A stretch of 64,000 nt of DNA, from NCBI GenBank assembly GCA_037039685.1, contig JAWNGF010000002.1, positions 2,728,001-2,792,000 on the forward strand. Direction: 5' to 3'. Each line of letters begins with the position of its first letter. Positions within the stretch are counted from its first letter, which is position 1. The notes beneath the pieces are model-generated. The model saw only the letters and a program-made list of their open reading frames with translations. It did no database searches and had not been told where the DNA came from. Source of the stretch: Ceratobasidium sp. AG-K (Eukaryota > Basidiomycota > Agaricomycetes > Cantharellales > Ceratobasidiaceae). Shown here in pieces: positions 9,533 through 18,604 of the stretch. Made by a program: the position numbers and the translations under genes.

Positions 9533-9957
9533 TGTCACAACCCTGACCGAACCTTGGAGGCCGAGACTCCACAGGCAGTGATGATGGAGGTTGGGGCGGC
9601 AACTAAGGCCTAAGTGGGTCACGCGATAGTATGAGGGGAACACAACAAGAGAACAAGTCTTGTGGGGGCAAGACTTGTGTCGCTGGTATATATACTAACT
9701 ACTGTGGCTATGTACAATAGAGAGCAGGCGACAAGGGAAGACAAAAGGAGAAAAGGCAAGAGTCCGAGGGAAGCGAGGACAGAACAAAGGGAACGTGATA
9801 AGTCCATGGGAACCAAAGGAAAACCGGGATTAGCCAGGCAGGCATGTCCCGCGGTCATGGCTTACATAAAGGCGACTATATGCGCCAAGGCGAGGAGAAC
9901 GAGACCAAACACGAGCAAAACAGAACACAGGAAAGAGAAAAGCAAAAGGTCGTGACA
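9533..9957 (-). repeat. 5' LTR of element B with promoter
   Basis: 425 bp, TGTCA...TGACA. On the minus strand TATATATA (9687-9694) is followed by a 10-bp inverted repeat, CAAGTCTTG and CAAGACTTG around CCCCCA, whose downstream arm begins the predicted transcript start near 9661. The 12 nt from there match the primer site. The right flank ctttc (9958-9962) is the target duplication. Confidence 0.93.
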
Positions 9958-10689
9958 CTTTCGTCAACCATAGGCAAAACGACTGGGTGGCCTTGCTCCC
10001 CATGGCAGAATTTGCATACAACAATGGAATCCAAGCATCCACTGGCAAAACCCCCTTCCAAATCTGCCAAGGTTTCAACCCTAGAATGAACATCGGGGAA
10101 GAATCAGACTATACTGTCCCTGAAGCTGATGCCCATGCGGAATTCCTGTTGAAAGGATACGACAAAGTCAAAGCCGCCCTCATCCTAGCAAATCAGTCCT
10201 ACAAACATTACTTTGATAAAGGAGCTAAAGAACCAGAAGAGATAAACCCTGGAGATAAAGTCTGGCTTAATCATCAAAACATATCCACAGACAGACCTTC
10301 AGTAAAACTCTCTCACAAAGTCTTAGGCCCTTACAAGGTACTGGAAAAAGTAGGGACTCACGCCTTTAGACTGGAGTTACCGAATTCGATGAAAATTCAT
10401 CCTATCTTCCATGTCATGCTGCTCAAGAAATTCCACTCTGATCCCCACGGCCGCGAACCCGCCCAACCACCCCCTATTGTCACACAAGATGGAGAAGAAG
10501 AATGGGAGGTTGAAGAAATCCTTAATTCCAAGAAAATCCGCCGCCAGCTCCAGTATTACGTTAAGTGGAAAGGATACTCTCATGCAGACAACTCCTGGCA
10601 GTCAAAGGAAGATCTCAAAAACGCTCCTGAACTAGTTGATAAATTTCACAAACTCCATCCCACCGCGCCAGGCCCTTAGGAGGGGGTAA

Positions 10690-11105
10690 TGTCATGAGCT
10701 GACTAAGCTCAGACATTTAATTCTGATTTTATATCTTTTTTTCCGAACACTTTCCTTTTTTGGTACAAATGTCCTCTGGCGCTTAAATTGTATCATGTGA
10801 TGTATTTGTCTTTTCATTTGATATTGGTGATGCTTCCGGAACTTCCAGAATGTCGAGTCATATCTCTTATCTCGCTTATCATCGGTCGTACTTGGTTTTC
10901 CCACACTGATAAATGATGACGTGGCACTGATCCCTCATGTATATAAACCCAGAGGTCAAGCTGGTTAACGACAAGGCTTGACCTCCTCTCCACTAGGACT
11001 TGCCCAATTACATCCTCTTACTCATCACCATTCCTTGGGTTCAAAGACTTGTCTGAGTCGAACCCCTTAACCTTATACATACCTAAATTGACCCAAGTCG
11101 GGACA
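10690..11105 (+). repeat. 3' LTR of A1, with preceding polypurine tract
   Basis: 416 bp, starting TGTCATGAGC and ending AAGTCGGGACA, about 98% like the A4 LTRs. The purine tract GGAGGGGG just after the pol stop (10679-10686) is the plus-strand primer. TATATAAA and the 12-nt self-primer AAGGCTTGACCT lie near 10939 and 10972. Confidence 0.93.
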
Positions 11106-11511
11106 TCCAGGCGTCCACGCTTTTGAGGACGACGATGTGGACTGTGAGTCTGATACAGCCACGGCAGTGGTAATATTTGCTGCAGCCAATGTCAGTGGGA
11201 TCAGAGGGCCTGGAGTCTGGGTGGCTGACCCAGAGAAGGGAGCCAAGGCAAGGGGTGATGAGGGACCTGCGCTGTTTGTCCCATTTGATGGTTGCTTGCT
11301 CTTGTAGGGGGAAGTACCCCAACTGGACGCCAGGCTCAAGGGCCTCAGCGAGAGCCTTGGCCTTGTTGAGGGACCAGGGAGCAGTGTCCAGGTTGTTGAC
11401 AGCAAACTTGCCTGGCCCGGCAAGCTTGAGGGCTTTTCTGTAGGCCCTAGCTTTCTTGAAGTTGGGGACCCAGGAGAAAGCGGAGGAGACAGTGGGGCAA
11501 GAAGCAGGCAT
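11106..11511 (-). pseudogene. ORF3 of element D, truncated by A1
   Basis: A frame from ATG 11511, just downstream of the D chromodomain. It starts MPASCPTVSSAFSWVPNF and continues with an Ala/Lys/Leu-rich segment (KKARAYRKALKLAGPGKFAV), PGVQLGYFPLQEQATIKW and LLWVSHPDSRPSDP. The A1 LTR replaces its end. Position and the MPA start recall ORF3 of element G at 47340, but sequence similarity is weak by eye. No known domain was recognised. It overlaps the tail of the pol frame, as ORF3 of B does. Confidence 0.45.
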
Positions 11512-14500
11512 TGTTGGTGGTAAAGGTTTTTTGGAAGGGGGGAGTGTTTGGAAGTGGACTAGTAGTAGTAGGCTTAAAAGCTGGAGTGATGATTTCTGCT
11601 GCTTTCCCCTTTGCCTTTTTGTACTCTGAGGAAGTAAAATTTGGAGGAAGTGGGCTGGTGGGAAAGTCCTTCTGGAATCTTCTCATGACATGAGTCAGTT
11701 TGGCAAAATTCTCCGCCGGTTCTTCTGTGTCTTCTAGAGGGCTACAGCCCTTCCATCTGATGCAGTATTTCAGCCCATCAGGGTCCTGATGCCAATCTAC
11801 AATCTTCTCTACTTCATATTCCTCCTTGCCTTCTTCTGTCAAGATAGGTGGGGGTCAGAGCTGATTTTGTTGGAAGTCTAGATCTTCAGTATAGGGGGTC
11901 AACATATTTCTATGGAAGACGTTGTGGATGCGCATGGACTTTGGAAGATCAAGTTGGTAGGTGTGTGAAGAGATTTGTTTTTTCACAATAAAGGGACCTG
12001 TCTTTTTGTCATCAAGCTTCTTGCTTGGGCATCTTGTGGTGATGTTGGTAGTCAAGAGCCAGACGTTGTCTCCTTCCTTGTACTGTACTTTTGGGGTTTC
12101 TTCCTTTGATTGATGATATTCCATCAGAGCCTTTGTTTCTTCCCATACAGCCTCCATGTTCTTTGTCCACTTGTCTCCTTCCAGCAATCAAGTCACATAG
12201 TCCTCAATAAACCATTTGGGGGTCATGCTGCAGATGACTTCAAAGGGGGATTTGTTTGTGACTCGATTTTTGTGGTTGTTGTGGCAGAATTCCGTGATGG
12301 GTAACCATTTTGCCCAATCGTCCTGCTTGTGATTTCCTAAGATGCGTATCCATCCCTCAAGCCATTGGTCTGTTCTTTCCACTAAACCATCTGTTTCAGG
12401 GTGGAAGGCGGTGGAGAAAGTCCCCTGGATTCCTAGCCGCTTGTAGACCGCTTCTAAGAAGTGTGATTTGAAGGAGGTTCCTCTATCTGAGACAGTGGTT
12501 TTGGGGAAACCATGAAGGCGCCATACTTCCTTCACAAAAATATCAGCAAGTTCTTCTGAGTTTGTAGACTCCTTGCAGGGGATGAAGTGTGCCATTCTGG
12601 AAAAGCGGTCCATCACAACAAGGACACTGTCAAACCCTTGTGATCTTGGTAATTTCACTATGAAATCATATGCGATATTTTCCCAAGGTTTCTCCAGAAT
12701 GGGCAAGGGTTTGAGTGGTAGGTGTCCTTTGCTTCCCTTCCCCCTCTGGCACGCTTTGCAACTGTCAACATACTTGTTGACTTGTGCTTTCATGCCTGGC
12801 CAGTAGTAGTTTCTAGAAATGAGTTCTAGAGTTCTGGCTTGTCCTTGGTGACCTGCAATGGGCGAGTCATGGTAGAGTTTGAGAAGCTTCAGTTTGATGT
12901 CTTTTTTGTCTGGAACAACAATTCTGCCTTGGTACCAGAGGAGATCTTCACTCATTTTGTAGTCCCTGAATAGTTTTTTCACAGAGGGCAGTAGGTCTTC
13001 CTTTCCCTTGGTACTTTTGATCAAGGTCTCCAGGTTTTCATCTTCCTCCAGAGCTTCTTTAATCCCTGCAATAATGTTTTTGCTCATCAGGGCAGAAAAT
13101 CCCTTGAGGTTTTTGGCAGAGATCATCACTTGTTCCGTGGAGGCAATATTGTTGTGATTGCTTCTCCTGGAGAGGATGTCTGGTTTCTCCAACATTTGGC
13201 CTGGTCTATAGTGGATTTCGAAATTGTAGCTTGCCAGCATGAGGAGCCATCTGTTGTGTTGTCGGTTGAAGGTGCTGGCCTTCTGCCAGTAAGTAAGGTT
13301 TTTGTGATCTGTGTAGATCACTATTGGTTTCTTTGTTCCTTCAAGGTGAATGTGCCAGTGTCGTTAAGCTTCTATGATGGCAAGGAGCTCCTTGTCATGT
13401 GTGTCGTAATTCAACTCCGCTTCCTTGAAGCTTTTTGAGAGAAACCCTATTGGGTGTAAGTATCTGTCCTTTTGTTGCTGGCTGAGAATAGCACCCATTG
13501 CCACTCCTGAGGCATCTGTTTCAAGGAAGCACTGCTTTGATTTGTCAGGATGTGCAAGTACTGGTTCCCTTGATATGATGCCTTTCAGGGATTCAAAGGC
13601 TTCCTGGTGTTCTGAGTTCCATTCCCATTTCCTGTCCTTCCTTGTAAATTGGGTCAAGGGCTTGACAATTGAGGAGAAGGCAACCACAAATCTCCTATAG
13701 AAGTTGCAAAAACCAATGAATGCCTGTAGTTGTTTCACAGTTTTGGGAGTGGGCCATTCTTGGATAGTCTTGATCTTGTCTTTGTTCATGGAAATGCCGT
13801 CCTTGTTGACAACAAAGCCAACCCAGTTGGCCTTCTTTCTATAGAAGGTACATTTCTTCAGATTTCCAAAGAGGTTGTTCTTCCTCAATTGTTGCAAGAC
13901 CTCCTTGATGTCTATGGTGTGTTGATCTCTTCCTTGAGAAATAATAAGGATGTCATCAATGTAGATCACAATCTTCACCCCAATCATGTCCCTGAAGATG
14001 TGGTCCATCATTCTTTGGAAAGTAGACGGTGCATTCTTGAGGCTGAAGGCCATCACGGTGTATTCAAAAAGTCCTTCTGAGGTGATAAATGCTGTCTTCC
14101 ATTTGTCTCCTTCTCTGATTCTGACATTCCAAAAGCCATTCTTCAGATCAAGCAAAGTAATAAAAAGTTCTTCCTTTGAACTTTCTCCAGTCTTCTTGAA
14201 AATCTCTAGAAGTTGTTCAAGAAGCGGAATAGGGTAGCGGTCTGGGATGGTTTCTTTGTTTGCACCTCTGTAGTCAACAATGGGACGTAGGTCAGGGATG
14301 GTTTGTCCTTCCTTCAGGGCTTTTTTGACAAAGAAAAGGCTTGCAGCTAGGGGAGATTTGCTGGGGCTGATATGTCCTGACCTGAGTTTGTTCTTGATGT
14401 ATTCCTTTGTTGCTTCTCTTTCCCTTGGTGACAGAGGGTAGGCCTTTCTTGGTTTTGGTAGCCAATTGTTGTCATAGAAGTCGATTCTACAATCCCATTC

Positions 14501-15016
14501 TCTGTGTTTGGGTAGTTTGTTGTATCTTTCTTTGTCAAAGACGTCCTTGAATTCTTCAAGTTCTCCTGGTAGCTCCTGAAGTAGTCCTGCTTTGGCAATA
14601 AGGGGATCTTTTTTCCATTTGATAGCAAAGGGGGACCAGGATATCTCAGGGTTGGTCTCCTTCAGCCATGGCATTCCTAAAATCATGGGTTGTGTGCCAG
14701 TGTTCATGACATAGAATTTTTGATAGAAAGTTCTTCCCTCAAGATCGAATTTCAGCTTGCACCTGAACCAGATCTTGTCTTTTTGTGTTTTTCTGTCAAT
14801 GGTTTTGATGCTCCTGGGGCTTTGTAATTTGGTCACAGGGATATTGTTTTCCTTGGCTAAGTTCAGGTCAATGAAGTTTCTAGACAAGCCAGGGTCAATG
14901 AGAGTTGAGATTCTTTCTGTGATTCCCTCTGCTGTTGTGTATACCATGGGAGTTTCATTTGTAGCCTTGCAATAGTATACATTTTGCAGAGAGGATATGG
15001 GGGCATCCTCACACAT
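11447..15016 (-). pseudogene. pol of element D, decayed
   Basis: One reading frame from ATG 15016 with at least three in-frame stops: TAA after LLAIIEA (near 13364), TGA near 12188, and TGA near 11853. The protease motif reads LIDPGLSRNFID, so the catalytic D-S/T-G is D-P-G and inactive. RT YIDDILII, RNase H ETDASGVAMGAILSQ, integrase zinc domain (YHDSPIAGHQG, CKACQRG), D/D/E (DFIVKLP, SDRGTSF, LVERTDQW) and a chromodomain (YCIRWKGCSPLEDTEEP) are all recognisable in order. The TGA near 11853 aligns with CGA in element G, a C-to-T change. Not functional. Confidence 0.88.
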
Positions 15017-15033
15017 GGTGGAGAGATGCCTGT

Positions 15034-15230
15034 CTAGTTTTCCAACTTGGAATTGGTGGATCCATTCTCATTCACCCCATCTCCTTTGAGTTCAGCGGCT
15101 TTTCCTTTCACAGGCTTCTTTCCTTTGTCTTTGTAGGTCCACTTCTTTGTGCAGTCAGCAAGATTGTGTGCTGCTTCCCTGCATTTGATACAGAGGTTCT
15201 TTTCCCTTTGACGTTTCTTCTCTTCTTTTG
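15034..15230 (-). pseudogene. gag end of D with CCHC knuckle, cut by E
   Basis: The knuckle CIKCREAAHNLADC is followed by a Lys-rich stretch (TKKWTYKDKGKKPVKGKAAELKG shortened here to its Lys-rich character) and an Asn-rich end before TAG. The upstream part is replaced by the E LTR at 15231. The last gag codons read TTG GAA AAC TAG; a -1 slip on GGAAAAC (15037-15043) leads into the pol frame, open to its ATG. That heptamer resembles the G GAU UUA type rather than the canonical one. Confidence 0.65.
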
Positions 15231-15640
15231 TGTCGTGAGCCTTCCTCACTCCATCAGACTCGTCTGCGTCTTGCCCTGTCTTGTGACTGTGTTTCTTATG
15301 TTTTGTTTCTCTTTTCCTGCCGCATTGCCACCTCCTTGTGGTTTTCCTGTTTCATTGTGTAACGCGGCGGTGCTTTGCACAAGTCATGTCTGTTTATACA
15401 GCATGACTCACATGGACACTCCCAATTGGTTGACTGCTGTGACTCATGTGGCTACACTTTGTATGACTCGGGCACTTCTGTGAATATATATAGAGGACCT
15501 ACAAGCCTGGTAAACCACCCCTACCCTTTAGAGCCTACAGACACTTAAGTGTGTTGCGGTTCAAGAGGTCACTTAGGTCTTAGTGCCGTCCACTCTCCCT
15601 CACAGCTTGTTTCATAGCCATCAAGAAGTAGCTTACAACA
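15231..15640 (+). repeat. 5' LTR of E (family C) lacking its self-primer block
   Basis: 410 bp, starting TGTCGTGAGCC and ending GCTTACAACA. TATATATA is present near 15485. Compared with the family C LTRs at 43101 and 48147, about 51 bp after AGCCTGGTAA is deleted. That block holds the predicted transcript start and the AGCTTGTTTTGT primer. Confidence 0.85.
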
Positions 15641-15642
15641 GT

Positions 15643-15654
15643 ACAAAACAAGCT
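15643..15654 (+). promoter_or_regulatory. self-priming type primer-binding site of E
   Basis: ACAAAACAAGCT begins 2 nt after the LTR and is exactly complementary to AGCTTGTTTTGT found in intact family C LTRs (for example 48431-48442), but absent from E's own LTR. Confidence 0.65.
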
Positions 15655-15662
15655 AATCAATC

Positions 15663-17658
15663 ATGTCCATCCAGGAGGACACAGGATCACGCCTCTCAAC
15701 GCCACTATCAACAAGGAGAGGACCAAGTAGGGCTGCAAGACCCACGAGTTCTCTCAACAAACAAAATATTGCACAAGCACAGGCCAGAGGACCAGCAAGG
15801 TCTTGTCCACAGAGTCAAGCTTCTATGCCCGGAATGTTTGATGCCAAAAACGCCTTGGTCATCCAAGAAGAATCTACAATTGTCAATAGGGAACCAGGAG
15901 ATATCAGTGATGACCCCACACCAGCCACAATTCAGATCCCTATTTCTAACGCAAGTCCCAGACCCTTGTGTCCACTATGGCCCACGGCATTCAGAAGACA
16001 GTGCTTTTCCCACAGCCTGAAGCTCATGGGGGAATATCCCTTGTTCCCATCAGACCCCCACCAACACCACACATTCCACATGCTACGCAGGTTCCCCAGA
16101 TTGGAGGTACTATCACCAATGCCAGTCCAATCCCAATAAGCTCTCAGGCCGTGACACCCGTAAACCCTGCACCAGCATATGTACCACAAGGATATTCCCA
16201 GCAACCAACAACCAAGGGCCAAGATGTACCTGGAAATCTCAGCTCAAGTTCCAGCTCCAGCAGTAGAACTGTGATTGGCAATCTCAATGATCTCAATGAT
16301 CTTCAGCTTGGAAGACACAATGCACTCTTAAGGGTCATCAACAGAATGAGAATAGTGATTGACAGAAGACTCAACAGGTTAGAACAGGCCACCCAGGTCT
16401 TAGCAAATAATCAGCAGATCTTCAACAACTCCATCAACACCCTTCAAGGAACCCTCACGGATATTCTCAATGCCGTGAGAAATAGCAAACATAACACCTT
16501 CCTAGTTGGTCAAGATGTAACCCAACTACAAAATGAGGTTACAAACACACAAGGACTGTAAACAATGTCCATGAAGAACTCAATACCACTAGGCAAGGAC
16601 AGCTCAAATGGAATGAGGCAGTGACTCAAGGACTAGAAAATTTACAACAAGAAGGAAGTACCACCTCCACAAGAATCATCACAATACAAGAGGCTATCAA
16701 CAACCTTTGGGAGGAAATGGACAAAGCATCTCAACATGCCAAGAATCCATCCAGGCAATCAAATTCCCCACCACATCCAGAAGCAGAGTCTACCAGGATC
16801 AAGGAACTAGAACAAAGACTTCAGCGACTCACTGAGAACCCCACCTCCAGTGGAGGAACACATTGCCCTAAAGTTACACACCCAGAATCCTTTGACAGGA
16901 AAAAAGGAGAGGGTGCCAAAATGTTCATTACACAAATGGAAAGCTACTTTGTTTGACTTGGAGACCAATACAACTCCCACAAAGAGAGAATCTGTGAAGC
17001 ACTAGCCAACTTCAAATCAGAAAATAAAGCTGCTACTCATTGGGCTTGAGTGCTACTACAATCTCTGAACAAGGGAGAAGGCAATGAGAACCTAATCTCA
17101 TGGGAAAATTTCTAGTCCCACTTCATGGAACAATTCAGCAACCCCAATAGAAAGGCAAAGGCCAAAGCAGATATCCGGAAATGTAGACAGAACAACTTGG
17201 TAGCAAACTATGCCTCAGAATTCCGATATCTCTTAGTGGACATTAACTGGGGACAGAAAGCCTTAATCAACCAGTTCAAAGAAGGATTGAAACCTGAAGT
17301 TAAAACCAAACTAGCTTGATTTGAATTAACCCTAATCAACAAAGACGGAACAGAACAAGAACTATCTCTTGACCAATGGATCTCAATTGCAATCTCTGTT
17401 GATCAAAAATTACAATCCATCAAGAATACCACAGGACAAAAAATAACATTGGCATCCTCCAGCTCCAAAAAAAGGCTTCCTGACAACATATACAAGGCAA
17501 GAATTTCCTCAAAACGTTGCCTAAAATGCGGTTTGGACAAGCACCTGCCAGCAAAATGCCCCAAAAAGGAATGGAAGAAGGAGGAACCAAACCTAAAGGG
17601 ACACAAAGGAAAACTTGAGAGCAAACCAGAGTCGGGAAAAGATGGGGTCTCCCTCTAA
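15663..17658 (+). pseudogene. gag of E, decayed
   Basis: Starts MSIQEDTGSRLSTPLSTRR, only 22 nt after the LTR. A disordered Pro/Ser/Thr-rich N-terminus is followed by a helical Gag region (RHNALLRVINRMRIVIDRRL, LEQATQVLANNQQIF) and the knuckle CLKCGLDKHLPAKC. Frame changes near 15960 and 16560 and stops near 16957, 17048, 17113 and 17318 break it; F at 42835-44867 has the uninterrupted residues at several of these places. The final codons TCG GGA AAA GAT place the slippery heptamer GGGAAAA at 17634-17640 in the gag frame, 16 nt before the stop. Confidence 0.85.
17634..17640 (+). promoter_or_regulatory. putative -1 frameshift heptamer, gag to pol of E
   Basis: G GGA AAA in the gag frame. After a -1 slip the reading enters pol (VCGETKEPVTETMYL) without a stop. 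The first ATG in the pol frame is only at 17697, so frameshifting is a more natural way to start pol than reinitiation. Confidence 0.5.
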
Positions 17659-18180
17659 CTGTGTGTGGAGAGACCAAAGAACCAGTAACGGAGACAATGT
17701 ACCTTAAAGCAATGAATGAATCAACAGTTGTCTACATAAACGTTACTGGAATCACAGAACCCATTCCTACCCTTATTGACTCAGGTGCTTCAAAAAACTT
17801 TATCAACATTACCTGGGCTTGCTCAAATGCCATACCACTAATCAAGCTACCAACACCCAGGAAAGTCATTGGGATTCAGGGAAAAGAATTACCACATCAA
17901 ATCCAATTCAGAGCCAATCTAAAGTTTGACCTGGAAGGGATAAGCTTTAGGCAGAATTTCTTTGCTATGCCAACCGGGGATACACATCTTATCTTAGGAC
18001 TTGGATGGTTAGAAGAAGCTAACCCAATCATTGACTGGCGCTCAAAAATGATCACATGGAGGACAGACCACATTGTGGGCAAGACAGGTGAAATTGACAA
18101 CATACCAGAAGAATTCAAGGACTTCAAGGAAGTTTTTAGCAAGGAGAAGTTTAAACGCATACCAGACCATTGAGCATACG

Positions 18181-18594
18181 TGTCCCAACTTGGGTCAATT
18201 AGGTATATAAAAGGTTAAGGGGTTTGACTTAGACAAGTCTTAGAACCCAAGGAGTAGTGATAGTAAGAGGATTTGATTGAGCAAGTCCTAGTGGAGAGGA
18301 GGTCAAGCCTTGTTGTTAACCAGCTTGACCTCTGGGTTTATATACATGAGGGGCCAAGGCCACGTCATCATTTATCAGTGTGGGAAAGCTGAGTACAACC
18401 AATGATAAGTGAGATAAGAGATATGACTTGACATTCTGGAAGTTCTGGAAGCACCACCAATATCAAATGGAAAGACAAATACATCACCTGATACAAGTTA
18501 AGCGCCAGAGGACATTTGTACCAAAAAAGGAAAGTGTTCGGAAAAAAAGATATAAAATCAGAATAAAATGTCTGAGCTTAGTCAGCTCATGACA
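18181..18594 (-). repeat. 3' LTR of A2
   Basis: 414 bp. On the minus strand it starts TGTCATGAGC after a GGAGGGGG tract and ends TTGGGACA. It keeps TATATAAA and the self-primer AAGGCTTGACCT. Confidence 0.92.
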
Positions 18595-18604
18595 TCACCC
18601 CCTC

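Larger units (their letters stand above)
2853..9957 (-). mobile_element. Ty3/gypsy chromovirus B, complete, nested in A1
   Basis: A 7105-bp element on the minus strand with LTRs at 2853-3277 and 9533-9957, flanked by the perfect 5-bp duplication ctttc. The two LTRs show no difference by eye and contain identical ORFs, so insertion is recent. Order in transcription sense: 5' LTR, self-type primer site, 400-nt leader, gag, pol with chromodomain, ORF3, polypurine tract, 3' LTR. Pol is one uninterrupted 1326-codon frame. The only visible lesion is a probable one-base frameshift in gag near 7900. This is the youngest and most intact element in the window. A diverged solo LTR of the same family is at 48758-49202. 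Confidence 0.95.
171..10679 (+). pseudogene. pol polyprotein of A1, interrupted by element B
   Basis: Coding pieces are 171-2852 and 9963-10679. Domain order is aspartic protease (LLDCGATS, residues 45-52), reverse transcriptase (YIDDIFVF), RNase H (ETDASGFATGAVLS), integrase with an HHCC zinc domain and DDE core, then a chromodomain ending near HPTAPGP and TAG. Chromoviral integrases use the chromodomain for target choice. The break falls just after the third catalytic acidic residue of integrase (GQSER). Reading past 2852 runs 27 codons into B's LTR, so the 920-residue open frame is a hybrid. One oddity is PFCLKNAP where the other copies have PFGLKNAP, a change at a strongly conserved RT glycine that may have weakened the enzyme before B inserted. 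Confidence 0.9.
1..11105 (+). mobile_element. Ty3/gypsy chromovirus A1, 5' end outside window, split by element B
   Basis: Copy of family A, nearly identical over its length to the full-length copy at 31072-38016. Base 1 here matches base 34023 there, so the missing left part should hold the 5' LTR, leader and most of gag. Present are the gag zinc knuckle, all of pol and a 3' LTR at 10690-11105. Element B is inserted in the integrase region, with the 5-bp target duplication ctttc at 2848-2852 and 9958-9962. Removing B and one ctttc leaves pol open with no stop, so A1 was probably coding-competent when B landed. The base after the 3' LTR begins tccag, inside element D; the matching left copy would lie outside the window. 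Confidence 0.9.
11106..15230 (-). mobile_element. Ty3/gypsy element D, internal fragment without LTRs
   Basis: A minus-strand element cut on the left by the A1 3' LTR and on the right by the E 5' LTR. It retains the end of gag (zinc knuckle), a decayed pol and a truncated ORF3. Protein similarity to the pol of E and G is clear but moderate, so it is a distinct family. No LTR of D is recognisable in the window. It is older than both A1 and E, which inserted into it. Confidence 0.85.
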
